Assembly: GCA_900551245.1 (NCBI GenBank)
Contig: URVC01000056.1
Span: 1 to 32,809, forward strand
DNA: 32,809 bases
DNA from: an uncultured bacterium
GTDB taxonomy: Bacteria > Verrucomicrobiota > Lentisphaeria > Victivallales > Victivallaceae
Direction: 5' to 3'
Shown: positions 23,226-32,666 of the stretch, one piece after another
How positions within the stretch are numbered: position 1 is the stretch's first letter
Layout of the letters: each line of letters starts with the position of its first letter
Made by a program: the position numbers and the translations under genes
Notes under the pieces: model-generated
The model's input: the letters and a program-made list of their open reading frames with translations, nothing else
Database searches by the model: none
Told to the model about the DNA's origin: nothing

Positions 23226-23554
23226 TTCCTGTACCTTTCCTTAGTTGCTGTCCTCCGGTATTTCGAGACATTCCCCCGCCGCCACCGGAACCCGCGGACG
23301 GCTCCGGAACCGCCGCCATCGCCCCCCGACCTCCTCCCGAACAATCTGTCCGAACCGGTCTGACAGCCAGGCGTCTCCCGAACCCGCAATCATTAACGTA
23401 ATCCTTATTTCGCGCTTGTCAAGCCGCCCGGAGGAAAATCGCACGATTTTCCCCCGTTCCGCCCCCCCCGATCCGGGTTGAGGATTCCGAAAAACCGGTG
23501 TATATTATATCTTATCCTCAGGAAAATTTGTTCAATCAACCAAACCTGCCCGGC
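23226..23554. other. Intergenic region between the lipoprotein genes and azlC
   Basis: This 329-nt gap separates divergent units. It holds a minus-strand promoter candidate and, on the plus side, an AT-rich stretch around 23498-23535 that probably contains the azlC promoter (TATATTATATCTTAT) without a clear -35. Short ORFs here are Pro/Arg-rich shadows without ribosome-binding sites. Confidence 0.5.
23393..23422 (-). promoter_or_regulatory. Probable promoter of the small lipoprotein genes
   Basis: On the minus strand, TTGACA (23422-23417) is followed after 18 bp by GTTAAT (23398-23393). The -35 is perfect and the -10 moderate. The leader would be about 160 nt. Confidence 0.5.
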
Positions 23555-24250
23555 ATGAATCGCAAAACCGCAAACTCCGCCTTCCTCACCTCGCTCCCGG
23601 TGCTGATGGGATACTCCACCATGGGGGCGGCCTTCGGCATCCTGCTCAGTCAGGCCGGATACGGCCCGGCGTGGGCGCTCCTCATGAGCGTGACCATCTT
23701 CTCCGGCAGCCTCCAATTCGCCGCCGTGGACATCCTGCGCAACGCGCCGCCGCTCTTCGAGGTCGCGCTGCTCTCTCTGCTCATCAACATCCGCTACTGC
23801 GTCTACGGAATCTCCCTCATCGAGAAGTTCCGCCGCTACGGCTGGCGGAAGTTCTACCTCATCTTCGGGCTGACCGATGAAACCTACGCTCTGCTGGTCC
23901 GCGACCGGGAGCACCACGGAACCACCCAGCGCGACTTCATGCTCGGCGTCTGCTTCTTCGACCACCTCTACTGGATCTTCGGCAGCGTCGCCGGCGCCAT
24001 CGCCGGAACCCTCCTCACCTGCAATACCCGCGGAATCGACTTCACCATGACCGCGCTCTTTCTGGTGATCCTCACCGAACAGTGTCTCGAACGGAGAAAC
24101 CGGATTCCCGCCCTGGTCGGCGCGGCGGCCACCGTCGCCGCTCTCGTCTGCTTCGGTCCGGAGCAGATGCTCGTGCCGGCCATCCTCGCCATCATCGGAG
24201 TTCTGCTGCTCCTGCGGCGCAAGCTTGAACCACAGGAGGTGCAGCCGTGA
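23555..24250 (+). CDS. azlC: Branched-chain amino acid exporter, large subunit (AzlC family)
   Basis: AzlC is the large subunit of a two-component exporter of branched-chain amino acids (AzlCD, BrnFE). The product (231 aa from the ATG at 23555) has the family start AFLTSLPVLMGYSTMGAAFG, and IFSGSLQFAAVDIL with the conserved Ser-Gly-Ser-x-Gln-Phe. It also has INIRYCVYGISL and FGLTDETYAL, spread over about seven membrane helices. In-frame upstream codons (GTG at 23498) would add 19 polar residues and are not supported by a ribosome-binding site, but the signal before 23555 is also poor. The stop codon overlaps the azlD start by four bases. Confidence 0.92.
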   Translation: MNRKTANSAFLTSLPVLMGYSTMGAAFGILLSQAGYGPAWALLMSVTIFSGSLQFAAVDILRNAPPLFEVALLSLLINIRYCVYGISLIEKFRRYGWRKFYLIFGLTDETYALLVRDREHHGTTQRDFMLGVCFFDHLYWIFGSVAGAIAGTLLTCNTRGIDFTMTALFLVILTEQCLERRNRIPALVGAAATVAALVCFGPEQMLVPAILAIIGVLLLLRRKLEPQEVQP

Positions 24251-24579
24251 ACGCAACCTACACTCTCCAGGCGATCGCGGTGATGGCGGTGGTGACCTTC
24301 CTGATCCGCGCCTTCCCCTTCCTGCTCTTCGGCCGGAAGAATGCGCGTCCGCCGGAACTGGTGCTCTATCTGGGCAACGTCATCGCTCCAGCGGCCATCG
24401 CCATGCTGGTGGTCTACTGCGTCCGGAACGTGGAATTCCTCGCCGCCCCCTTTGGCGCGCCGGAGCTGATCGCCGGCGCCGCTACAGTGCTGCTCCACCT
24501 GCGCTGGCGCAACTCACTGCTTTCGATCTTCGGCGGAACCGCGCTCTACATGGTGCTGATCCGCACGCTCTTCGCGTAA
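24247..24579 (+). CDS. azlD: Branched-chain amino acid exporter, small subunit (AzlD family)
   Basis: The 110-aa product has four predicted membrane helices and the family motif FLIRAFPFLLF near the start, with LGNVIAPAAIAMLVVYC following. The GTG at 24247 overlaps the azlC stop (GTGA) and has a perfect AGGAGG at 24234-24239. It forms the transporter together with AzlC. Its last 66 bp overlap, in antisense, the 3' end of the convergent membrane-protein gene ending at 24514. Confidence 0.9.
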   Translation: MNATYTLQAIAVMAVVTFLIRAFPFLLFGRKNARPPELVLYLGNVIAPAAIAMLVVYCVRNVEFLAAPFGAPELIAGAATVLLHLRWRNSLLSIFGGTALYMVLIRTLFA

Positions 24580-26001
24580 CAGCTGCGCCGTCCGCTCCGC
24601 CACCTTGCGCAGAAGATCGGGCCGCTTGAGGTTGAAGTAGGTGTTGTGCAGAAAGTTCATCGAATCGGCCGGACCGTAGTGGCGCAGCAGCGCCCGGGTC
24701 AGCGCCGAATTCCCGTCGGAAGCGAAACTCCACGCGAACACGTTCCCCAGAAAGGTACTGCGGACGTTCCGGGTGAAGTGACCCGGCGGCGAATTGACCC
24801 CTTCGTAGGCGACGCAGAAGGGAGAGTAGGCCCCCGCCAGCGCCGTCACCACCCCCGCCGCAATCAGCGGCGCGGCGACTGCGCACTTCAGCAGCCGGAA
24901 ATGCGCCTCCAGCAGCCAGCGTCCGGCGAAAAGCCACAGAATCGGAATCACCGGCACAAGATAGCGGAATCCGTACGCCCAGCCGCCGAATTCGACGGTG
25001 AAAAAGAGGTAGAAGAGCATGACCGCCGCCACCGCAACCAGAAATACCTTGTCCACCCGCGAGAACCTCCCGCCCCGCCACAGGAAATACGCCCCCGGCA
25101 GTGCAAAAAACAGAAACGGCTGATAACTGAACAATCCACGACAGCCGAAGAGGCATTCGAAGAGGTAGCTCATCCGGTAGGCCCAGCCGGGATTCACCAC
25201 CCGGAAGGTCCCTTCCGAACCGGCCACGTAGAGCGGCACCACCGTGCCGTAGGCGGTGTAGTTGAGCAGGAGAAGCCAGACGCCGACCGCGAGCCCGCAA
25301 CCGATGCAGGCGGTTTCGGCGGAAATCCGTTCCCGGCGCGGCGCAAGCAGCCAGAGCGCCGCGACCGCGGCAACCGCGAATATCGCCCCGACCGGGAGAT
25401 CGGCGGCGGCCACCAGTCCGGCGGTCAGTCCGGCGGCGGCGGCCAGACGCCGCGAGGGCCGGCGGCGGTACTTCTCCAGAACGATGTACAGCCCGAGCAC
25501 CGCCAGCGCGGCGGGCGTGTGGTTGTTGACAGTGACGGAGTAGGAGAAGAGCCAGGTGCCGATGCACATCCCGAGCGCGAGCAGAAACTTGAGCGGGACG
25601 CTCCCGCGGCGCACCCGGCAGAACTGGCGGAAGCTCCAGACGAAGAGCAGAATGTTGATCGCGCCGCTGAATCCGAGGTTGAAGAGGTAGATCAGAAGAT
25701 TGTAGTTGTCGAAGAAGTTCCAGCCGGTGACGCCGTGAAGCACCCGGTGGACCATGCCGAGCCCCCAGCCGATCGGCAGCGGCTTATCCGAATAGACGTG
25801 ATTGTTGCGGATCACCCGGTCCACGGTCCGGAAGTTGGTCTTCTCGATGTGAAACACATGCTGTTCGCCCACCGCCTGAATCACCGCGAACCGGGTCGAT
25901 TCATTGCCGGAAATAGAGACCTCCGGCTGGCTGTACAACAGCGCCGCCAGCGCGAGAAACGCGATGCCGATCCATTCGAAATGTCTGCGCTTGAGCTTCA
26001 T
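24514..26001 (-). CDS. Polytopic membrane protein, possibly a glycosyltransferase-like enzyme
   Basis: The 495-aa product begins with a membrane helix (HFEWIGIAFLALAALLYS). A polar extracytoplasmic loop follows, with STRFAVIQAVGEQHVFHIEK and SDKPLPIGWGLGMVHRVLHG, then about nine to eleven further hydrophobic segments. An early loop with acidic and Ser/Asn residues before a run of helices resembles GT-C-type dolichyl- or undecaprenyl-phosphate-dependent mannosyltransferases, but no decisive motif was found. It begins 6 nt after ruvA and is last in the nadC-ruvA unit. The charged C-terminal tail (LLREERADQHHVERGSAEDR) overlaps the azlD coding region in antisense. The substrate is unknown. Confidence 0.78.
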   Translation of the reverse strand: MKLKRRHFEWIGIAFLALAALLYSQPEVSISGNESTRFAVIQAVGEQHVFHIEKTNFRTVDRVIRNNHVYSDKPLPIGWGLGMVHRVLHGVTGWNFFDNYNLLIYLFNLGFSGAINILLFVWSFRQFCRVRRGSVPLKFLLALGMCIGTWLFSYSVTVNNHTPAALAVLGLYIVLEKYRRRPSRRLAAAAGLTAGLVAAADLPVGAIFAVAAVAALWLLAPRRERISAETACIGCGLAVGVWLLLLNYTAYGTVVPLYVAGSEGTFRVVNPGWAYRMSYLFECLFGCRGLFSYQPFLFFALPGAYFLWRGGRFSRVDKVFLVAVAAVMLFYLFFTVEFGGWAYGFRYLVPVIPILWLFAGRWLLEAHFRLLKCAVAAPLIAAGVVTALAGAYSPFCVAYEGVNSPPGHFTRNVRSTFLGNVFAWSFASDGNSALTRALLRHYGPADSMNFLHNTYFNLKRPDLLRKVAERTAQLLREERADQHHVERGSAEDRKQ

Positions 26002-26007
26002 CTCGCC

Positions 26008-26616
26008 TCAGAAGTTCAATTTGATGATCGCCTGACGAAGAAGTTTCTCGCTGGTCTGCTCCGAAGCGGGCAGTTCGGCCAGCAGTGCCTTGAGCGTCCG
26101 GTCGATGGCGTCGCGCTTGAAGCCGAGCTGTTCCAGCGCGAGCGCGGCCTCGTTCGCGGCGGTGACCGCCGGCGTCGTCTCGCCGGAGGCGGCGAACACG
26201 GTTCCGGTTCCGGCGGCGCTGAGCTTGTCGCGCAGTTCGACCACCAGCCGTTCCGCCGTCCGCTTGCCGATGCCGTTGATCCGCGAAATCGCCTTGATGT
26301 CGTTGGTGGCGATCGCCGCACAGAAGGCGGAGACCGGCATCGTGCTCAACACGCTCAGCGCGAGCTTGCCCCCGATGCCGGAGACGTTGATGAGGTAACG
26401 GAACAGCTCCCGCTCCTCCTGCGTCGCAAAGCCGAACAGCGTGATCGCATCCTCGCGCACCTGCGTGTGAATGTAGAGCCGGACCCGCTCCCCGGGGTGC
26501 GGCAGCTTGTCGAAGGTCGACAGCGGAATCGACACGTCGTAACCGACCCCGCCGGCGTCGATGACGCACGCCGTGCAGGAGCTCTCCGCCAGTTCCCCGG
26601 TGAGCCGGGCGATCAT
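26008..26616 (-). CDS. ruvA: Holliday junction branch migration protein RuvA
   Basis: RuvA binds four-way junctions and loads the RuvB motor. The 202-aa product starts MIARLTGELAE in the OB-fold domain. It contains the two helix-hairpin-helix segments (ELFRYLINVSGIGGKLALSV and AISRINGIGKRTAERLVVEL), and after a Gly/Thr/Ala linker it ends with the RuvB-binding domain (ALEQLGFKRDAIDRTLKALL). The length is normal. Its ATG overlaps the nadC stop by four bases (ATGA). No ruvB or ruvC is adjacent, so the complex is encoded at separate sites. Confidence 0.97.
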   Translation of the reverse strand: MIARLTGELAESSCTACVIDAGGVGYDVSIPLSTFDKLPHPGERVRLYIHTQVREDAITLFGFATQEERELFRYLINVSGIGGKLALSVLSTMPVSAFCAAIATNDIKAISRINGIGKRTAERLVVELRDKLSAAGTGTVFAASGETTPAVTAANEAALALEQLGFKRDAIDRTLKALLAELPASEQTSEKLLRQAIIKLNF

Positions 26617-27500
26617 TTCGACACCTTGATGTCGAGCGAGATGTCGGCGGCCTTGACCGAGTGGGTCAGCGCACCGGCGGAGACGAAGTCCACCCCGATC
26701 TTGCCGATCCGGGGAAGCCGTTCGAGGGTGATTCCGCCGGAAGCCTCCAGCTTGGCGCGGCCGTTGACCAGCTTCACCGCCTCGGCCATCATCTCGTCGG
26801 ACATGTTGTCGAGCATGATGTGATCCGCCCCCGCCTCGAGCGCCTCGCGCACCTCGTCAAGCGTATCGGCCTCCACCTCGATCTCCAGCTCCGGATGGGC
26901 CTGCCGGGCGCGTTCAACCGAGCGGGTGATTCCGCCGGGGCCCTCCATCGCCGCCATCTCGCGGTGGTTGTCCTTGATCATGACCCGGTCGTAGAGACCG
27001 ATGCGGTGGTTGGTGGCGCCGCCGACCGCAACCGCGTACTTCTCAAGATTGCGGTAGCCGGGCGTGGTTTTGCGAGTGTCGAGCACGAGCGTCTTCGTCC
27101 CCTTCAGCGCGGCGGCGTACTTCGCCGACGTGGTGGCGACGCCGCTCAGGCGCTGCAGAAAGTTCAGCGCGGTCCGTTCCGCAATCAAGAGTCCGCGGGC
27201 GGGGCCGTGGATCTCGGCGAGCACATCGCCGTATTCACAATGGTCGCCATCCTCGCGGATCGCCTTGAATTCGAGCCGCGGCTCCACCAGCTTGAACACC
27301 CGCTCCGCCACCGGCAGTCCGGCAAGCACCATGCCGGGCTCCTTGCAGAGCAGCACCGCTTCGGCGGTGGCGTTCTCCGGCACGACCGAATTGGTGGTCA
27401 CGTCGCCGGTGGTGTCGAGATCCTCGCTCAGCGCAAGTTCGATCAACAGGTCGGTTCTTCCCCAGTCAATGGCGGGAATTTCGGTTTCTGAATTCGTCAC
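26613..27500 (-). CDS. nadC: Nicotinate-nucleotide pyrophosphorylase (quinolinate phosphoribosyltransferase)
   Basis: NadC makes nicotinate mononucleotide from quinolinate and PRPP in de novo NAD synthesis. The 295-aa product has ALSEDLDTTGDVTTNSVV near the N-terminus. It also has ERTALNFLQRLSGVATTSA, the PRPP/quinolinate-binding DTRKTTPGYRNLEKYAVAVG with GGATNHRIGL, the catalytic-region KDNH, EVEADTLDEV, and LEASGGITLERL. Start is a GTG at 27500 with GGAG 8 nt upstream; the nearby ATG is out of frame and stops after five codons. nadA and nadB are not in the window. It is overlapped at the end by ruvA. Confidence 0.96.
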   Translation of the reverse strand: MTNSETEIPAIDWGRTDLLIELALSEDLDTTGDVTTNSVVPENATAEAVLLCKEPGMVLAGLPVAERVFKLVEPRLEFKAIREDGDHCEYGDVLAEIHGPARGLLIAERTALNFLQRLSGVATTSAKYAAALKGTKTLVLDTRKTTPGYRNLEKYAVAVGGATNHRIGLYDRVMIKDNHREMAAMEGPGGITRSVERARQAHPELEIEVEADTLDEVREALEAGADHIMLDNMSDEMMAEAVKLVNGRAKLEASGGITLERLPRIGKIGVDFVSAGALTHSVKAADISLDIKVSK

Positions 27501-27543
27501 TTTTTCTGCTCCATGGTATGTTTATAGTAAAGAAACTTCGATA

Positions 27544-28035
27544 TCAACGATCCTGCGAAATCAGTTCGCGGAAAAGTTCGGATGCATTGGTGCAGCGGAA
27601 GAGCCCGGCCCGGAAGGAGTCGGCTTTGAGTTCGGAACTCAGGCACGAGAGCAGCTGCAGATATTCCGCATGCTGATCGAGCCGGGCGGCAATCATGACA
27701 ACCAGCCGGACCGGCTGATTGTCGAGGCTTTCGTAGTCGGAGATTCCGTTGGGGACGAGCGCCGCCGCCATCACCATGCCGGTGACCGAGGCGAGACGGA
27801 CATGGGGAATCGCGATCCCCAGCCCGATGCCGGTGCTCATGAGTGCTTCACGCCGGAAGATGCCGTCGGCAAGTTCGGCCTTCGAAGTGATCTGCGGCGT
27901 TTTCGCGAGAAGTTCGATCAGGGAATTGAGGACGCTCCGTTTGTCGGACGCGTTGAGGACAATGGTTCGTTCGGGGGTCAGAAACCCCGATAATCGAAAC
28001 GAACCGTCAGGATCCGAAGAACCACTATCTTCCAT
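27544..28035 (-). CDS. PTS EIIA type-2 domain protein (fructose/nitrogen type)
   Basis: The 163-aa single-domain protein has the PTS EIIA-2 fold. The phosphorylatable His78 lies in GIGLGIAIPHVR, preceded by FRREALMSTGIG as in PtsN and fructose EIIA, and followed by MIAARLDQHAEYLQLLSCLS. No EIIB or EIIC gene is nearby, so a regulatory role like PtsN (EIIA-Ntr) is more likely than sugar uptake; this is inference. The first 15 residues (EDSGSSDPDG) are a disordered extension. It lies 43 nt upstream of nadC on the same strand. Confidence 0.87.
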   Translation of the reverse strand: MEDSGSSDPDGSFRLSGFLTPERTIVLNASDKRSVLNSLIELLAKTPQITSKAELADGIFRREALMSTGIGLGIAIPHVRLASVTGMVMAAALVPNGISDYESLDNQPVRLVVMIAARLDQHAEYLQLLSCLSSELKADSFRAGLFRCTNASELFRELISQDR

Positions 28036-28083
28036 CTCGAAAATAACCTCGCCTTATGCCGAAAATTTGATGTATATTGCTAT

Positions 28084-28112
28084 AATATATCATTCTTCCG
28101 GCGGAAAAGCAA
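28084..28112 (-). promoter_or_regulatory. Probable promoter of the EIIA-nadC-ruvA unit
   Basis: On the minus strand, TTGCTT (28112-28107) and TATATT (28089-28084) are 17 bp apart, about 50 nt before the EIIA start codon, in an AT-rich stretch. The rest of the 28036-28207 gap shows nothing else except GC-rich tail sequence after asd. Confidence 0.55.
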
Positions 28113-28207
28113 ATCGAATTATTCCGCCGCCGGAAAACAGAGGCCGCCGCCCCGGCCGGTCCCCCCGGGGAACCGCGGAACGGCGGCAGTGCGCGGCACC
28201 CGCGCTC

Positions 28208-29212
<1,005 letters not shown>

Positions 29213-29283
29213 TTTACAGTGTTTCCTTGGTTTTGATGACTCTTTTCTGAGCGGCACATACATTTGATTAATATATCACGCTC

Positions 29284-29311
29284 TTGAAAAAAATCAATCA
29301 AGGTGTACAGT
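29284..29311 (+). promoter_or_regulatory. Probable ligA promoter
   Basis: TTGAAA (29284-29289) and TACAGT (29306-29311) are 16 bp apart. The TTG of the -35 is also an in-frame possible start, but its use as a promoter makes ATG 29356 the proper start. The divergent asd promoter must lie in the same 140-bp AT-rich gap; I could not place it with confidence. Confidence 0.5.
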
Positions 29312-29355
29312 ATTCCAACACATCAACAGCAGAATCATCATCCGGGAAAGGCGCC

Positions 29356-31236
29356 ATGGCGGATCTGGATTTCATCAACTTCAATGCGGAACAGCTGAAT
29401 CGGGAAGAGCTCGAGAAACTGATCGAACACCACAACCGGCAGTACTGGGAGCTCGGCGAACCGGAAATTCCCGACGTCCGCTACGACGAACTGCTCCGCG
29501 CCCTGCGGCGGATCGACCCCGGGAATGCGCTGCTCACCCGGGTTTACGCCCCCCGGGTCGCCGGCTCCGGCAAGGTCCGGCACACCACGCCGATGCTTTC
29601 GCTCGACAAGGCCTATTCGCTTGAAGAGGTGCTCGAGTGGGGGCGGAAATTCGCCCGCACCCCCGAAGAACCGCTGCTGGTCGAGCCCAAATACGACGGC
29701 ATTTCCGCCAATTTCGACGGCCGCGTGCTCTCGACCCGGGGCGACGGCGAAATCGGCGAGGATGTCTCCGACAAACTGCCGCTGATCGAACTGGAGGCCC
29801 CCGGATACACCGGCCCGGTCGACCGCCCGGCCCGCGGCGAACTGGTCATCCGCGACGACGACTTCGCCAAACTCTACTCGCACATCCGCCGGAAGGGGGG
29901 CGGCACCTACAAGAACTCCCGCAACGCCGTCGCCGGAATCATGGGCTTGAAGGAGATCGCCGAGATGCAGCTGCAGGGGGCGAAGGTGACGCTGGTCGAT
30001 TATTCGCTGGTCTCCTTCCCGGTGGCGCTTTCGGAGCTGAAGTTGCAGTGGGAGCACCTGCTGCACGAACTCGCCGCGCTCCCCTACCCGCAGGACGGCG
30101 TGGTCATCAAATTCGCCGACCTCGCCTTCCGCAACTCGCTGGGGAGCACCGCCCACCATCCGCGCGGCGAAATCGCCTACAAGTTCACCAACATCCGCCG
30201 CGAAACCCGGCTGACCGGCGTGGAGTGGAGCTTCGGCAAGAACTGCCTGACTCCGGTCGCACTGCTCGACCCGGTGGAGATCTCCGGCACGACCATCCGG
30301 CGCGCGACCCTGCACAATGTCCAGAACCTGCTCGAACTCGATGCGCAGATCGGCGACACCGTGATCGTCGAACGGGCGGGCGACGTCATCCCCTACATCG
30401 TCGGCTGCCGCCCCGGAACCGAACGGCGCTCCCCCCTGATCGATCACTGCCCCTGCTGTAACGCGAAACTGGTCCGGCGCGGACCGGAGCTGGTCTGCCC
30501 GAATCCGGAGTGCCGCGAAACGGAGCTGCAGCGGCTGCTCGCCGCGGTCCGCAGTCTCGGCATCGAGTGGCTCGGCGAACCGACGCTCCGGAAACTGATG
30601 GAGAAATCCGGCGTGCGCCACCTCTCCGACCTCTTTGAACTCAAGGTGATGGACATCCTCCGTCTCGACGGCTTCGCGGAGAAGTCCGCGGCGAACCTGA
30701 TCGAGGAGATCCGCAAGGCGCGGGTGGTCAACGACTACCAGCTGCTCGCCGCGCTGAACATCCCGAACATCGGCGTCAACGTGGCGAAGGTGATCTTCGA
30801 GCACTGCGACTTCGCCCGGCTCCGGACGATGACCGAAGAGGAGCTCGGCGCCATTCCCGGCATCGGTCCGGAGCGTGCCCGCGCCCTCGTCTCCGAACTC
30901 GCCGCCCAGTCGGACTACCTCGACGAACTGCTCGGCGCACTGCAGGTGGTTCACGCCGAATCCGCCGCGGGGCGGCCGACGGTCTGCTTCACCGGGAAGA
31001 TGCCGGAGAAACGCTCCTGGTACGAGAAACTCGCCGCGGCGAACGGCTACACGCCGGTGGATGATGTGACCTCCTCGCTCTCGCTGCTGGTCGCCGCCGA
31101 CGTGAACGCCACCGGCGGGAAACTCACCAAAGCGGCGAAGCTGGGAATCCGCGTCCTGCCGCTGGAGGAATTTCTCGCCTCGCTCCGCCCCGCCGCGGAT
31201 GCCGGAACTGAAGTTTCCCAGCCGACGCTGTTTTAG
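29356..31236 (+). CDS. ligA: NAD+-dependent DNA ligase LigA
   Basis: LigA seals nicks during replication and repair. The product has 626 aa from the ATG at 29356, preceded by GGGAAAGG. Its NMN-binding domain Ia has HHNRQYWELGEPEIPDVRYDEL and HTTPMLSLDKAYS. The adenylylated Lys112 lies in EPKYDG (most LigA proteins have a hydrophobic residue where Tyr is), with TRGDGEIGEDV following. An OB domain comes next, then a zinc finger (Cys365, Cys368, Cys381, Cys386), helix-hairpin-helix repeats (NIPNIGVNVAKVIF, GAIPGIGPERARAL) and a C-terminal BRCT domain (TVCFTGKMPEKRSWYEKLAA). All domains are present though each is slightly short against the usual ~670 aa. Confidence 0.95.
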   Translation: MADLDFINFNAEQLNREELEKLIEHHNRQYWELGEPEIPDVRYDELLRALRRIDPGNALLTRVYAPRVAGSGKVRHTTPMLSLDKAYSLEEVLEWGRKFARTPEEPLLVEPKYDGISANFDGRVLSTRGDGEIGEDVSDKLPLIELEAPGYTGPVDRPARGELVIRDDDFAKLYSHIRRKGGGTYKNSRNAVAGIMGLKEIAEMQLQGAKVTLVDYSLVSFPVALSELKLQWEHLLHELAALPYPQDGVVIKFADLAFRNSLGSTAHHPRGEIAYKFTNIRRETRLTGVEWSFGKNCLTPVALLDPVEISGTTIRRATLHNVQNLLELDAQIGDTVIVERAGDVIPYIVGCRPGTERRSPLIDHCPCCNAKLVRRGPELVCPNPECRETELQRLLAAVRSLGIEWLGEPTLRKLMEKSGVRHLSDLFELKVMDILRLDGFAEKSAANLIEEIRKARVVNDYQLLAALNIPNIGVNVAKVIFEHCDFARLRTMTEEELGAIPGIGPERARALVSELAAQSDYLDELLGALQVVHAESAAGRPTVCFTGKMPEKRSWYEKLAAANGYTPVDDVTSSLSLLVAADVNATGGKLTKAAKLGIRVLPLEEFLASLRPAADAGTEVSQPTLF

Positions 31237-31484
31237 ACCGCCGTTTTCTTCGGAGCTTACCGAAACAACTGCCAGGGAAGATTCAGCAGACTCTTTCTGC
31301 GCCACACCACGCCCGCCCCCCCGGGGCAAGCGCCTCCTGCATCGTCTTCCTGGGAGAATTTGCCGCCGGGGCCGGAGAACATGATAGCCACGTCAAGCCG
31401 ACAAGGCGGTCGTAACGAAACTCACAACCAGTCTGCCGGACGGGTCCTCCGGATTCGCCATCGTCACTTTTTCTCTATTTCCGG

Positions 31485-31513
31485 TTGACATTCCATCCGG
31501 AGGATGCTACCTT
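31485..31513 (+). promoter_or_regulatory. Probable promoter of the second GntR-type regulator
   Basis: A perfect TTGACA (31485-31490) is followed after 17 bp by TACCTT (31508-31513), a weak -10. A GAGGAG at 31518-31523 lies 25 nt before the ATG and is partly paired in a small hairpin (31520-31524 with 31534-31538). The preceding part of this 312-nt gap (31237-31484) shows no gene, RNA or clear terminator. Confidence 0.5.
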
Positions 31514-31548
31514 ATGTGAGGAGATATAGCTGTTCTCCATCTCTGTGT

Positions 31549-32571
31549 ATGAAAATCAAGTGTTCGGCAGACCTCAGTGATTTCCGGCCCGGCGGCAACG
31601 CGGGGATCCACCAGGAACTGGCGCAGTATCTCCGGGAAAAGATCGAATCCGGAGTGCTCAGGCCGGGAGACCGGCTCCCCTCTCTGCGCGAGATGGCGGA
31701 GCTGTGGAACACCAACTTCTTCTCGGTCAAACTCGCCACTGATCTTCTGGTCAAATTCGGCCTGCTGAACAAACAGCACGGCCGGGGCATGTTCGTCGCG
31801 CCGCAGGCGGAGGGAATCCACCGGGTCGGGCTGTACACCTCGAAGCTCTACGGCAGTCGAAGCGACCGGATCACCTTCTCCGTCCTGCGGGATATCCTGC
31901 AGGAGAAGTTTCAGGCGCGCGGCATCGAATGCATCATATTTGACGACTGCCGCCCGGAGGAACAGCACCGGGAGATTCCCGATGCTTTGCAACAGGCGAT
32001 CCTCTCCGGGCGGATTCAAGCGGTGATCGGGGTGGTCGTCCGCGCAATCGACAACAGCTGGTTCGACCGGATTCCAATACGCAAATCATTTATAATGAGT
32101 GATATGCAATATAATTTTTCCGCGCTCTCCCGCCAGTTGAAAGAGCGCAACTGCCGCCGGATCGCCGGAATCATCTCCGGGGGCCCGCCGGACCGGCCGA
32201 GCTTTCTCCTCGCGGAACTGCGCGCGGCCGGAATCAAGATCATGCCGCGCAATCTGCGCATCATTCCCGATAACGAGCTCACCACCCGGAGCTGGGGCGA
32301 GATCGGCTACCGCTACACCATGGAACTGCTCACCGCCCAGCCGCGGCCGGATGCGCTTATCGTCTATCCGGACAACGCGGTTCCGGGGGCGATTCAGGCG
32401 ATTCTGCGTCTCGGAATCCGGGTGCCGGAAGAGCTCTTCACCGTGTTTCACCGGAATCTGGAGCTGAGTTACTTCTGCTCGTTTGACACCGCCTATATCG
32501 ATTCGAAAATCGAAAATATCGCCGACCGGCTGATCGAAACCATTATCGGCAATGAGGAAAAACCGCAGTGA
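31549..32571 (+). CDS. GntR-type DNA-binding protein with LacI-like sugar-binding domain
   Basis: The 340-aa product begins MKIKCSADLSDFRPGG. A GntR winged helix spans residues 20-85 (IHQELAQYLREKIESGVLRP, RLPSLREMAELWNTNFFSVK, wing QHGRGMFVAP). A LacI/periplasmic-binding-like domain follows (HRVGLYTSKLYG, RIQAVIGVVVRAIDNSW, RPDALIVYPDNAV, LGIRVPEELFTVFH). The ATG at 31549 is chosen because the earlier ATG at 31504 overlaps the probable -10 box. It has the same architecture as the regulator at 6650 but is not closely similar. Its likely target is the promoter with a palindromic operator just downstream (32633-32675), whose gene seems interrupted. Confidence 0.85.
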   Translation: MKIKCSADLSDFRPGGNAGIHQELAQYLREKIESGVLRPGDRLPSLREMAELWNTNFFSVKLATDLLVKFGLLNKQHGRGMFVAPQAEGIHRVGLYTSKLYGSRSDRITFSVLRDILQEKFQARGIECIIFDDCRPEEQHREIPDALQQAILSGRIQAVIGVVVRAIDNSWFDRIPIRKSFIMSDMQYNFSALSRQLKERNCRRIAGIISGGPPDRPSFLLAELRAAGIKIMPRNLRIIPDNELTTRSWGEIGYRYTMELLTAQPRPDALIVYPDNAVPGAIQAILRLGIRVPEELFTVFHRNLELSYFCSFDTAYIDSKIENIADRLIETIIGNEEKPQ

Positions 32572-32582
32572 GCGGCGGTTTT
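32559..32582 (+). terminator. Terminator-like hairpin overlapping the regulator stop codon
   Basis: AAAACCGC (32559-32566) pairs perfectly with GCGGTTTT (32575-32582) around an 8-nt loop that contains the TGA stop. The T-tract is part of the stem, and CGCG follows, so it is at best a modest terminator. Confidence 0.5.
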
Positions 32583-32632
32583 CGCGCTCACACCACCTCC
32601 TTTCTCTGACGGGGTTGTAAAAAACGTTCTTT

Positions 32633-32666
32633 TTTGCGCGCAGATATTGCCAAAACTGCGCGCAAA
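32633..32666. promoter_or_regulatory. 11-bp palindromic operator overlapping a promoter
   Basis: TTTGCGCGCAG (32633-32643) and CTGCGCGCAAA (32656-32666) are perfect inverted repeats with a 12-bp spacer, placing the centres two helical turns apart. The -35 box of the following promoter lies in the spacer. This is a classical repressor site; the GntR-type protein encoded just upstream is the obvious candidate. Confidence 0.78.

Noticed and set aside
31237..31548. tRNA gene or terminator in the ligA downstream gap
   Set aside because: No TTCGA-type T-loop with paired acceptor arms and no stem followed by a T-tract could be found.
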